DNA of 64,000 nucleotides. It comes from Aphanocapsa lilacina HA4352-LM1 (lineage in GTDB: Bacteria > Cyanobacteriota > Cyanobacteriia > Gloeobacterales > Gloeobacteraceae). This document shows positions 9,295 through 17,403 of the stretch, piece by piece. The translations under genes were made by a program, and so were the position numbers. Every line of letters begins with the position of its first letter. The first letter of the stretch is position 1. The stretch lies in NCBI GenBank assembly GCA_019359725.1, contig JAHHGR010000001.1:124001-188000 (forward strand). Direction: 5' to 3'. The notes beneath the pieces were generated by a model that saw only the letters and a list, made by a program, of their open reading frames with translations, ran no database searches and was not told the origin of the DNA.

Positions 9295-10128
9295 ATGAGC
9301 GATTCGACTGCTTCCCAGTGGGACCGTCTGCTGAAGAACCTCGGAGCCTGGAGGGGTTCTTTTACGCGCCTCTCGCCCACCGGCGAACAACTGGACGATC
9401 TGCCCAGTCTGGTGAGCCTGGAGGGCCTCGACGACCACCGCACCATCCACCAGATCGTCCGGCTCACCTCACCGGTCGATGGTGCGGTGGTCAGTGAAAA
9501 ATCCTTCCGCTACAGCTCTTTGAATCAAAACATCCAATTTTTTCCGGACGGCGCCTTTTGCCAGGGCTCGGTGCAAATTGCCCCCTTTGGCGATTTTGGG
9601 GCCGAGTTCGGCCTGATTGCAGGCAACCGGCGATTGCGGCTGGTGCAACTTTACGACAACGATCACCGCCTGTCGCGGATCACGCTCATCCGCGAGCACC
9701 GCGAAGACCGCCCTGAACCGGAATCGCCGCCCCTGACCGTCGAAGCGCTCGAAGGCACGTGGCAGGGTGAATCGCTGAGCCTGTATCCCGATTTCCAACC
9801 GCCTTCTGTGGCACAGACCTTCCTTACCGTCGAGCGCCGGGGGGACCAGCTGGTGCAACAGTTGCGCTCGGACAAATTCGAATGGAGTTCCACCGCCCGG
9901 ATCGATGGGGCGCGCTTGCTGTTTGAGGAAGGTTCCCAGCCGGTGCAGGTGCTGCTGATGGCGGGTGGTGCCTCCTGCACCGGCCCCCTCGTCCACACCT
10001 GGGGCAAGCCGGTGTTTATGGAAGTGGGCTGGCTGGTGGAGCCGGGGCTGCGCCAGCGGATGATCCGCCGCTTCGGTGCCAAGGGCGAGTGGGTGGGCCT
10101 GACACTGGTTACCGAGCGCCGGGTTTAG
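9295..10128 (+). CDS. DUF3598-family protein
   Basis: 277-residue protein that I recognise as the cyanobacterial DUF3598 family, two lipocalin-like halves related in fold to CpcS/CpcU-type bilin lyases. Tryptophan-rich openings mark each half: WDRLLKNLGAWRGSFTRLSP at residues 8-27 and LEGTWQGESLSLYP around 157. Function in the family is not established. ATG 9295 is the first methionine after the divergent 93-nt gap; the open frame extends upstream only as antisense to the HEAT gene. No signal peptide. Confidence 0.75.
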   Translation: MSDSTASQWDRLLKNLGAWRGSFTRLSPTGEQLDDLPSLVSLEGLDDHRTIHQIVRLTSPVDGAVVSEKSFRYSSLNQNIQFFPDGAFCQGSVQIAPFGDFGAEFGLIAGNRRLRLVQLYDNDHRLSRITLIREHREDRPEPESPPLTVEALEGTWQGESLSLYPDFQPPSVAQTFLTVERRGDQLVQQLRSDKFEWSSTARIDGARLLFEEGSQPVQVLLMAGGASCTGPLVHTWGKPVFMEVGWLVEPGLRQRMIRRFGAKGEWVGLTLVTERRV

Positions 10129-10275
10129 CAATCAAAGCACCCTGGAGCCCGTCATAACGGCGCAACTGACTCCCCGCGTTTCGGAGCCCGAAGCGCGGGC
10201 CCGTCATCACCAGACCTTCAGCCGCACCGCCGGGCAACTGCGCCAAATGGCAGCGCAGACCCAACTCCGTTGCTG

Positions 10276-10746
10276 TTAGCGGCCGACGCGGATGGCCCGC
10301 CAGAACATGCCCATCGCCCCGCCCACCACGAAGACGATGTCGAAGAGCAACCGGGCGGTATTGCCGATAAATTCACCGACAAATTGAACGGCTTCGCCCG
10401 CCTCCAGCGGTAGACCGAGCAGGGTGGGCAGGTTCTGCAGGGCCGTGCCGAGCGCCCAGCCTACCGGAAAGGCGGTGAGCGAGATAGTGAGCACCAGCGC
10501 CCAACCGATACCGTTGTCGATGAGCTGCCGAGAAAAGAGCCGGCTGAAGATCACTCTGGCAAGGATTCCGCCTGCCACACCGCACAACAGCGGCACGCCG
10601 ATGCCCACCAGCGTTGTGCGCAATGGACCGGGGGTGGCGAAAAACACCACCACCAGCAGCGGGCAGATCACCAAAAGCCCGAGATCGGCGAGCACGGCGC
10701 TCCAGGCGATCTCGGGCCAGGGCAGAAGCTTGATGCGTTGCAGCAT
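10276..10746 (-). CDS. Small integral membrane protein, unknown
   Basis: 156 residues with four strongly hydrophobic segments (about residues 15-40, 48-70, 80-105 and 118-148), so a polytopic membrane protein. No family motif recognised. It lies 23 nt downstream of the sucrose synthase gene on the same strand and may be co-transcribed. The 147-nt gap on its other side (10129-10275) holds an open stretch of about 45 codons on the plus strand but no start codon or ribosome site, and nothing I can call. Confidence 0.6.
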   Translation of the reverse strand: MLQRIKLLPWPEIAWSAVLADLGLLVICPLLVVVFFATPGPLRTTLVGIGVPLLCGVAGGILARVIFSRLFSRQLIDNGIGWALVLTISLTAFPVGWALGTALQNLPTLLGLPLEAGEAVQFVGEFIGNTARLLFDIVFVVGGAMGMFWRAIRVGR

Positions 10747-10769
10747 GGCATCGGGTGCGAAGGTCTGCC

Positions 10770-13196
10770 TTATTCTATCGAATCGCGCTGGAAGTGCCGC
10801 TCCAGCAACTTCTGCGCCCGCGGCCTAAAGAGCAGATAAAAGAGCATCTCGACGTAGCGGAGCAGATCCTCGCGGTTCTCCTGGGAGCCGTAGTTCCAGA
10901 AGCCGTAGACGCGCGCCAGGGTGAGCAGCCGGGTGGTGTGGATTTTCCAGGTGTAGGTGCTGTACACCCGATGGACAGCGCGCTCGGAGATCTGTTGCCA
11001 GTAACTGGGATTGGCCTCGCACTTGCTCACGAATTCGAGCAGCTTCTCCGCCGTTTCCTCCAGAGCGTTGGGGTTGATCAAAAACCCGTTCACCCCGTCC
11101 TGAATGATTTCGAGCGGCCCACCGAAGCGCGTTGCAAAGGTGGGAAGCCCCGAAATCATCGCCTCCAGAATCGTCAGACCGAACGCCTCAAACAGGGCCG
11201 GCTGCACGAAGACCCCCTGACGATCGGCGATCACCCGGTAAATCTCGCCCGAATCAACCTTGGCCAGGCGCACCCCCAGCCAGCGGATTTTGCCTTCGAG
11301 GTGGTAGCGATCGATGATCTCATAAAGCCGGTTGATCTCGGCGATTTCCTCGCGGTCGGTAGAATCTTCGGCGTGCAATTTGCCCGCCACCAAGATCAAG
11401 TTGCACTGCTCCTGCAGGGCGGGGCTGCGGCCGAAGCACTCCGCCAGTCCGGTCAGGTTCTTGATCCGATCGAGGCGAGCCATCGAAAAGAGCGGGCGCT
11501 TGCCGGGATCGTCGAGGTGGCCGTAGGCCTGGTCGGGATCGTCGAGGCTAAAAAGCAGTTGTTCGAGCCTCTCGCGGTCGCCCGGGGTGCGGTCCTCGGT
11601 GCGGGTGCAGGGAAAATAGATGTTCTCATTGACCCCCGGCGGCACGACGTTGAACTTCGGATTGAACAGGTCGATCCCCGAGACGACATGGTACAAATCG
11701 GGCATCGTGAAGGTGCGGTGCGACTCGTACTGCCCGACGCTGTCGGCGGTGCCCGCGATCTCCTGGTAGGTGCTGGTGATGATGAAGTTGGCGGCGTTCA
11801 TCGCAATCAGATCGGCGGTAAATTGCAGCGAGAAATGGTACTGATCGTCGAGTTCCTCCCACTGCAGATTCGAGTAAGAGTACTTCGATTTTTCGAGGGC
11901 GTGGGCGATGATGCACTGGGTCACCCCGAGCCGCCGCGCCAGCAAAAAGGCCACCAGGTTGCCGTCGGAGTAGTTGCCGACAATCAGATCGGGTCGTCCC
12001 CGCAGTTCGGCCATCAGTTCTTTTTCAGAGTCGATGGCGAACGATTCAAGGTAGGGCCAGATCTCGAAGCGGGAAATCCAGTTCTGGGTCACCGCCGGGT
12101 TAAATTCGCGCAGGGGCACCCGCAAAATCCAGACGTTGTCGGTGCCGTAGACTTTTTCGAGCCGCTGGTTGGAGCGGGTGCCATCGTTGTTGGGGATGAG
12201 GCGGGTGAGGATGACCACTTTGGGGTTCGGCTCCAGACCGGCCAGGGTGTGATCTTCGATAAGTTGCTTTTCTAGACTGCGCGCCTGATCGAGCACGTAG
12301 ACCACCTGGCCGCCGGTGTCGGGGCGGCCCAGCACGCCTTCCTGGCCGAACCAGCCGTGGGGAGAGACGAGCACCACCCGAAAAACCATCGGGATGCGCG
12401 AGATGAACGCTTCGAGCGTCTCGTGGTCGGGCGAATCGAGCAGCGCGTCTAGAATTTCGAGCGTCTCGCGCACGCGGGCGGCGGTGTTGCCCCAGCCCGG
12501 CTCGAAGCCGAGCGATTGCAGGTCGAAGCGGAAATTGGCGTAGGGCTCCTCCGGGCGGCGGGCGCTCACAAAGGCGATGACGCGCTTGAGTTGCACGCTC
12601 AGCTGGCTCAGCGTCTGGATGCGCTCATTGATGAGCAGTTGGCTGCCGTTGTGGCGGTGCAGCCGGAGAAATTGAAACAGCCGCTGCTGCCACTTGCCCG
12701 GATCTTGAAAGAGTTTGCTCGACAGAAAGCGGTTGAGAAACTGTACCCCTTTGCCGATGTTTTTGGAGTCGCGGATGCTCGGTGAAAAATCATAAAACGG
12801 CTGAAAGTCCAGTTCGAGTACATCGCCGTCCTGGGGACGAAAGCGACCCGTGGTCTGATCGCACAGATCGAGGTACTCCTGGATACTGAGCGGTTCGACG
12901 CGCAGATCTTCACGATTGATTCGGAAGTACTCCTGTCGGGCGATCACCGGCCGCAACACCAGGCACAGACTCTCGTTTTCGAGAATAAATTCTTGGGTAA
13001 AGTAAATAAGCTGGCCAAGGGGCGATCCCGAAAAAAAGCTATCCTCTTTTTCGGCCTGGGAGCAGTATTCCGAGAAGACCCGCAGAATATCGCTTCGCAA
13101 CAAGTAACGCTTTTCTTGCCGGTAGAGTAAGCCGATAAACTGGCGCAGGTCGGCCTTTTCCTCGCTGTCGATGACCGTCTGAATCAGGTCGGACAT
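10770..13196 (-). CDS. susA: Sucrose synthase
   Basis: 808-residue GT4-family sucrose synthase, catalysing sucrose + (U/A)DP to fructose + NDP-glucose. Length equals plant and cyanobacterial enzymes (about 800). The sugar-nucleotide domain opening SPHGWFGQEGVLGRPDTGGQ is diagnostic, followed by GNYSDGNLVAFLLARRLGV and the E-x7-E active-site motif in EAFGLTILEAM, then GLPTFATRFGGPLEI. The N-terminal 250 residues are the regulatory half of the family. ATG 13196 has an ideal site (AGAGGAGAT). In cyanobacteria the enzyme mainly cleaves sucrose, feeding ADP-glucose to glycogen. No sucrose-phosphate synthase is in the window. Confidence 0.95.
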   Translation of the reverse strand: MSDLIQTVIDSEEKADLRQFIGLLYRQEKRYLLRSDILRVFSEYCSQAEKEDSFFSGSPLGQLIYFTQEFILENESLCLVLRPVIARQEYFRINREDLRVEPLSIQEYLDLCDQTTGRFRPQDGDVLELDFQPFYDFSPSIRDSKNIGKGVQFLNRFLSSKLFQDPGKWQQRLFQFLRLHRHNGSQLLINERIQTLSQLSVQLKRVIAFVSARRPEEPYANFRFDLQSLGFEPGWGNTAARVRETLEILDALLDSPDHETLEAFISRIPMVFRVVLVSPHGWFGQEGVLGRPDTGGQVVYVLDQARSLEKQLIEDHTLAGLEPNPKVVILTRLIPNNDGTRSNQRLEKVYGTDNVWILRVPLREFNPAVTQNWISRFEIWPYLESFAIDSEKELMAELRGRPDLIVGNYSDGNLVAFLLARRLGVTQCIIAHALEKSKYSYSNLQWEELDDQYHFSLQFTADLIAMNAANFIITSTYQEIAGTADSVGQYESHRTFTMPDLYHVVSGIDLFNPKFNVVPPGVNENIYFPCTRTEDRTPGDRERLEQLLFSLDDPDQAYGHLDDPGKRPLFSMARLDRIKNLTGLAECFGRSPALQEQCNLILVAGKLHAEDSTDREEIAEINRLYEIIDRYHLEGKIRWLGVRLAKVDSGEIYRVIADRQGVFVQPALFEAFGLTILEAMISGLPTFATRFGGPLEIIQDGVNGFLINPNALEETAEKLLEFVSKCEANPSYWQQISERAVHRVYSTYTWKIHTTRLLTLARVYGFWNYGSQENREDLLRYVEMLFYLLFRPRAQKLLERHFQRDSIE

Positions 13197-13297
13197 ACAA
13201 TCTCCTCTTAATTGTCTCATGTACTGATGTTAAGGCAGCGACGGCAGAAGATGCTTTACGCTGGATCGATATCAGCCCTACGGAATACTTCCCCAGT

Positions 13298-14024
13298 ATG
13301 CTCACCAGACGCCAACTGCTGTTCGGGGGTCTCGCGGCCGTAGGCGGCAGCGCTGTTGCCCTGCCCGCCTGGGCGCTGCACGAGGCCGATTCGTTGCAGC
13401 TGGAGCGGGTGCGGGTGCAGGTGCGCGGCCTCGACCGGCCGCTCAAAGTGGCACAGTTGAGCGATATCCACTGGGATCACGCCAATGTGCCCTGGCGGTC
13501 GATCGAGCGGGCGGTGGAGGTGGTCAACGCCCTCGATGTCGATCTGGTGGGACTATGTCACCCACCATCCCCGGCCCATCCACGAACTGGCCCCGGCCCT
13601 GGGCCGACTGCGCTCCCGCCACGGCAGCTTCGCGGTATTGGGCAACCACGACAACGTCCGCTACGACTCGCGGCGCAAGATCAAAAAAGCGCTGGAGCGC
13701 GCCGGGATCGGCGTACTCGAAAACCGCTGGACCGCACTGGGCGACTTGGCGGTAGGCGGCACGGGAGATCTGTGGTTCGGCCCCTACGACCCGGCGGCCG
13801 CGCTTACCTCGCTGCGGGGCCGCAGGCCGACGCTGCTGCTGTCGCACAACCCCGATACCTTCTGGCGGTTGGGTGATTTTCGCATCGATTTGCAGCTTTC
13901 GGGCCACACCCACGGCGGGCAGGTGCGGCTGCCGGGTCTCGGTCCGGTGCTCGCCTTGAACAATCGCCTCAGCCAGAAAGTCAAGCTGGAGGGTGATCGG
14001 CTCAGACGGCAGCCCGGAAAGTTG
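13298..14024 (+). pseudogene. Metallophosphoesterase, frameshifted and 3'-truncated
   Basis: A Tat-exported calcineurin-like phosphoesterase (YkuE/YaeI type) split over two frames. Frame one holds a twin-arginine signal (TRRQLLFGGLAAVGGSAVA) and the first metal motif LSDIHWD. It breaks at about 13548-13556. Frame two resumes with DYVTHHPRPIHELAPAL, the metal motif GNHDN, then SHNPDTF and SGHTHGGQVRLPG. The expected LTGD joint between the halves is missing, consistent with loss of about 8 or 11 nt or a one-base gain. The family's last 30-40 residues are also absent: similarity stops near 13980 and the neighbouring glyoxalase-like gene begins on the other strand at 14025. Two independent lesions argue for a true pseudogene rather than a single sequencing error. 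Confidence 0.8.
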
Positions 14025-14474
14025 TTATCGCTGCTGTGCTCCGATCAGCGAGTCCCCAGAGCCCGCCTGCTCGACGGTAAAGGCCACTTCCTGGCCAAAG
14101 GACAATTCCAGCGTGTGGCCGTCGGGATCGGCCAGAAACGCCCAGTAGCCCACCGGCGGGCCGTAATCGTCCGGACCGTTGCACAGGCAGCCTTCGGTCC
14201 GGGCCTGGGCGCAGAGGCGATCCACCTCCTCCCGGCTGTCGCAGGCCACCCCCAGGTGGGCGGGCGGCAGCAACCGGTGTTCGACCGCAGGTTTTTGCAA
14301 CAGCACGATCACGAACGGCCGCGTCTGATCGCCGATCCAGGCTACCTCGTCGCCGCTTTTGGGATCGCGGCGGCGGTGCACCACCTGCATGCGGGCGTAG
14401 CGCGCGTAAAAGGCGATGGTGGCATCGAGATCGCGCACCGCCAGTGCAACGTGGGTAAAGCCTTGGTCGCTCAT
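14025..14474 (-). CDS. Glyoxalase/VOC-family protein
   Basis: 149-residue vicinal-oxygen-chelate protein, one domain of two beta-alpha-beta-beta-beta modules. Module one opens with FTHVALAVRDLDATIAFYAR and carries the first metal histidine; module two has HLGVACDSREEVDRL and ends with FLADPDGHTLELSFGQ, whose glutamate is a usual metal ligand. Substrate unknown: lactoylglutathione lyase, dioxygenase and resistance proteins share this outline. ATG 14474 follows AAGGAGAA. It sits 85 nt downstream of an ABC permease on the same strand. Confidence 0.8.
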   Translation of the reverse strand: MSDQGFTHVALAVRDLDATIAFYARYARMQVVHRRRDPKSGDEVAWIGDQTRPFVIVLLQKPAVEHRLLPPAHLGVACDSREEVDRLCAQARTEGCLCNGPDDYGPPVGYWAFLADPDGHTLELSFGQEVAFTVEQAGSGDSLIGAQQR

Positions 14475-14559
14475 CGGTTCTCCTTGCTCATCAACTATCC
14501 TGGCACCACTATCCAACGTCCCGACCGGGCGGGGTTCTGCCAGCGGGAGGAACCGCGCG

Positions 14560-15339
14560 TCAGCTGGAGGCGCTGGTGTAAAAGCGCAAGGCAAAGCGCC
14601 AAAACCATCCCGATGCGACCAGCAAGCCCGCCGCGAGCGCCCCGGCGGCCAACAGCCAGCCGATTTCGCCGCGGCCTAAGAGCGCTTCCGCCGGGATAGT
14701 CGTTAAAAACGCCACCGGGATCACGAACGTGAAGAAGAAGCGGTAGGCGACGGGGTAAGCCACCATCGGATAGCGCCCCGCCTCCAACAGTCCGTTGAGC
14801 ACCTCGGTGACGTTGTAGATTTTCACAAACCAGATGCTCGTCGCCCCAAGCATGAACCAGAGGCTGTAGAGAATCACAAAGCCGAAGGCCAGCGGCACCG
14901 CCGCCGACAGATAGTCGATGGGCCGGATACCCAGTTGGGCGCCCGCGTAGAAAATCAAGAGCATCCCAAATAAAAGATCCGGCAACCCCCAGGGCGAGAC
15001 GGTGCGCACCGAGAGCCAGAACTGGCTGCTGATGGGCTTAAGCAGCACAAAATCGAGGGTGCCCTGCTGCACCTGCTGCACGATGCGGTTGAGATTGGGG
15101 CTCAAAAAAGTCGCCGAAAAGCCCTGGAAAACGGTGAAGATGCCCAGTACCACCAGCGCCTCCTCCCACCGCCAGCCGGCGAAGGTGTAGTCGGCCCGGT
15201 AGAACAAAAACAACCCGAACAGGCTGCCCGCCAGGTTGCCGAGGCTGTTGACGGCGGCGAGTAAAAAGTTGGCGCGGTACTCCGCCTCGGCGGCGATGGC
15301 CGTCGACCAGAACAGTTGCAGCACCCGCAAGTAGCGCAC
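14560..15339 (-). CDS. ABC-2 (DUF990-type) exporter permease
   Basis: 259-residue membrane protein of the ABC2_membrane_6/DUF990 family, six predicted membrane helices. Family blocks are visible: AEAEYRANFLLAAVNSLGN near the N-terminus and GTLDFVLLKPISSQFWLS in the cytoplasmic loop. In Synechocystis this family provides the permeases of a viologen-exporting transporter. GTG start at 15339; no ATG is available. The second permease (19493-20281) and the ATPase (22408-23394) of the same exporter type lie in this window at separate loci. It is only 18 nt downstream of the toxin gene, on the same strand. Confidence 0.85.
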   Translation of the reverse strand: MRYLRVLQLFWSTAIAAEAEYRANFLLAAVNSLGNLAGSLFGLFLFYRADYTFAGWRWEEALVVLGIFTVFQGFSATFLSPNLNRIVQQVQQGTLDFVLLKPISSQFWLSVRTVSPWGLPDLLFGMLLIFYAGAQLGIRPIDYLSAAVPLAFGFVILYSLWFMLGATSIWFVKIYNVTEVLNGLLEAGRYPMVAYPVAYRFFFTFVIPVAFLTTIPAEALLGRGEIGWLLAAGALAAGLLVASGWFWRFALRFYTSASS

Positions 15340-15357
15340 ACGCCAATTATGGCGAAG

Positions 15358-15789
15358 TCAAGGCGCAAAATCCCACGGGTCTACAACCGCCACGCCCGCC
15401 ATCCGGAAATCCTTCACATTGCGCGTGGCTACACACAATCGGTGTGTAGAAGCGGTTGCGGCGATAAAAAGATCCGGCTGGCTGAAGGTATGGCCAAGGG
15501 TACGACCACGGGCCACCATGCGCCGCCATTCTAGGAATATCTCCTCGTCCACCGGCAGAATGCGACCGGCAAACCAACGCCGCAAGCCGCCCTCAAGCCA
15601 GGAGGTCAACAGCACCCGCCGGTTGAGGTCCGCCAGTTGCTCGATGCCCCAGCGAATCTCAGCGATCGTCACTGCGCTCAGGTACAGCGTTGACGGCGAT
15701 TGCCGATCCGACCACGCCTTGACAGCCGGTGTGCACTGCGGTTTGCGCAGTTCGCTGATTACGTTTGTGTCCAGTAGAAAGCCGTTCAC
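15358..15789 (-). CDS. vapC: VapC-type PIN-domain toxin
   Basis: 143-residue PIN-domain ribonuclease of the VapC/FitB group. Catalytic acidic residues are in place: D7 in LLDTNVISELRK, E44 in TIAEIRWG, D in SQPDLFIAATA, and D in ATRNVKDF. It would cleave RNA when freed of its antitoxin. GTG start at 15789 overlaps the antitoxin stop as GTGA, so the two are translationally coupled. Intact by appearance. Confidence 0.88.
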   Translation of the reverse strand: MNGFLLDTNVISELRKPQCTPAVKAWSDRQSPSTLYLSAVTIAEIRWGIEQLADLNRRVLLTSWLEGGLRRWFAGRILPVDEEIFLEWRRMVARGRTLGHTFSQPDLFIAATASTHRLCVATRNVKDFRMAGVAVVDPWDFAP

Positions 15790-16088
15790 AACTGAACGTC
15801 GCGCACCGGGGCGTGTTCCGCTGGACTGTCGAACTCCAGTTGCGCCAGTGGTGAGGTGGATAGAAAAGTGTGCAGGCTCTGGGGCTGTCCTGCTCCCTGC
15901 AATCTGGCGAACTGGTCGGCCGACACGACCACCACTGCTTCCTGACCGTGCACCGTCACCACCTGCGGCTCGCCCGAGCGTGCCTGGCGTACCATCTCGC
16001 TGAATCGGGCCTTGGCCTCCTCCAGCCGCCAGCGACGGTACAAGCCGCCGAGCAGTGACCGACCGTCATGGACTCGCCGTTTTGCCAT
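15786..16088 (-). CDS. Phd/YefM-family antitoxin
   Basis: About 100 residues. The Phd/YefM fold is recognisable from LEEAKARFSEMVRQARSGEP through VVTVHGQEAVVVVSADQFA, the DNA-binding half; the remaining tail (LEFDSPAEHAPVRDVQL) would wrap the toxin. Start at ATG 16088 (MAKRR...); ATG 16100 is an in-frame alternative. A perfect operator-like palindrome lies just upstream, fitting the usual autoregulation of these modules. Confidence 0.85.
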   Translation of the reverse strand: MAKRRVHDGRSLLGGLYRRWRLEEAKARFSEMVRQARSGEPQVVTVHGQEAVVVVSADQFARLQGAGQPQSLHTFLSTSPLAQLEFDSPAEHAPVRDVQL

Positions 16089-16098
16089 TGTTATCACC

Positions 16099-16119
16099 AT
16101 CTGACCAATCTGGTCAGAT
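16099..16119 (-). promoter_or_regulatory. Palindromic operator candidate of the toxin-antitoxin operon
   Basis: ATCTGACC-AATCT-GGTCAGAT is a perfect inverted repeat with 8-bp arms, starting 11 nt upstream of the antitoxin ATG at 16088 and overlapping the alternative ATG at 16100. Position and symmetry fit binding of a Phd/YefM dimer for autorepression. Confidence 0.65.
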
Positions 16120-16410
16120 CCTATCCTGCAGGCCCTTGATCTGCCTTTTTCAGGGGTCTACCGAATGGTACGTACAAAAAAACGCGGCCCGGGACATGTG
16201 CGTCCATCAAAAATGCCGCGTCCTAGGGTAAGTAGAGTTGCCCGTCAAGGGTTGGTCGATCGTCTTGCGGTATTAGCTGCTTTTCTGGCTCAAGAGCAAG
16301 CCTATCGTTTCCACACTTCACCATTTTCACTGCGAGTACAAGAGAATACACGACTATTCGGAATATGCCAGGTATGCTTCTGTCACCTTTTTAGTGAGGC
16401 CGGTGCTGCG

Positions 16411-17355
16411 ATGGAACAGATTTGCCGCTATTTTGCCAAGCTTTCCAGCCAGGTACTCAAAGAAGCCCCCCTGTCTAAGGCCCGTTCCCGTCTGGGGCTG
16501 TCGATGTCTGTGTCGCTCGCTCGGGCTGCGGCCGTCGGTATCGGCTGGCTGGCTTTGAGCACTGGTCTTGCCCAACCGCTACCGGCCGCCATCGAATTTG
16601 CCGAAGCGCCCACCGTGGCGGTGGGCACTGCTCCTGAGGCGGTGGTCAAGGGCGATTTCGACGGCGACGGCGATCTGGATCTGGCCGTGGCCAACAACGG
16701 CTCCGACGACGTCTCGATTCTCAATAACAACGGTCGGGGGCGGTTCAGCCGCTCGGCCACGGTGCCAGCCGGTGACGGACCGAGTGGGATCGAAGCGGCC
16801 GATCTCAACGGCGACGGCCGGGTAGAACTGGCCGTCACCAACGCCGACTCCGGCACCGTCAGCGTTCTAGTCAACAACGGCAGCGGCGGATTCAGCCCGG
16901 GGGCCACCGTCGCCGTGGGCGAATATGCGCGGGGGATCACCAGCGGCGACCTGGACGGCGACGGCGATCTCGACCTGGCGGTTACCAACCAGTTCAGCTC
17001 CAACGTCTCGATCCTGCTCAACAGCGGCGGCACCCTCGCCCCGGCGGTGAACGTGAGCACCGGTGCATTTTCATTTCCGAGTGACGTGGTGGCGGGCGAC
17101 TTCGACAACGACGGCGACCTCGACCTGGCGACATCCGAGAACCCTGGCCTTTCGGTTCGCGAAAATCTGGGCAGCGGCAGCTTCTCCGATATCCCCACGA
17201 CCGCTGTGGTGGCCGAAGGCCCCACTGCTGAGGTGCGGGCGGGCGATCTCGACGGCGACGGGGATCTGGACGTGGGCGCGGCGTCCGATTTGTCGTTCGG
17301 AGGAGTCGGTACGTTGACCATCCTGCGCAATTCCCTGGTACCGTCGCTGCCCTGA
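16411..17355 (+). CDS. Secreted FG-GAP/VCBS repeat protein
   Basis: 314 residues. After a signal segment (ARAAAVGIGWLALSTGLAQ, residues 41-59) come five repeats, each with a calcium-binding-like D-x-D-G-D-G-D-L-D loop: GDFDGDGDLDLAVANNG, ADLNGDGRVELAVTNAD, GDLDGDGDLDLAVTNQ, GDFDNDGDLDLATSEN and GDLDGDGDLDVGAASD. These form blades of an integrin-alpha-like propeller; five is short of the usual seven, so it may pair or be shortened. Likely periplasmic or cell-surface, binding calcium. ATG 16411 chosen because the signal peptide then lies near the N-terminus; the frame is open from 16165. The gap 16120-16410 shows nothing else. Confidence 0.75.
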   Translation: MEQICRYFAKLSSQVLKEAPLSKARSRLGLSMSVSLARAAAVGIGWLALSTGLAQPLPAAIEFAEAPTVAVGTAPEAVVKGDFDGDGDLDLAVANNGSDDVSILNNNGRGRFSRSATVPAGDGPSGIEAADLNGDGRVELAVTNADSGTVSVLVNNGSGGFSPGATVAVGEYARGITSGDLDGDGDLDLAVTNQFSSNVSILLNSGGTLAPAVNVSTGAFSFPSDVVAGDFDNDGDLDLATSENPGLSVRENLGSGSFSDIPTTAVVAEGPTAEVRAGDLDGDGDLDVGAASDLSFGGVGTLTILRNSLVPSLP

Positions 17356-17361
17356 GCCGGT

Positions 17362-17397
17362 TGCCAGGTATCGGTGGGTTCCCCTTGACACCTGGCA
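17362..17397. repeat. Inverted pair of the AGGTGTCA dispersed repeat
   Basis: TGCCAGGTATC (17362-17372) and GACACCTGGCA (17387-17397) form an inverted repeat with one mismatch between the convergent FG-GAP and rsgA genes. The right arm carries the AGGTGTCA core also found near 741, 22395, 35436 and 36181. It may double as a terminator, though there is no T-run. Confidence 0.5.
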
Positions 17398-17403
17398 GCC
17401 GAA

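Noticed and set aside
14025-14699. Continuation of the phosphoesterase second frame to 14699
   Set aside because: Beyond about 14000 it reads antisense to the glyoxalase-like gene and loses all similarity, so it is not part of the original protein.
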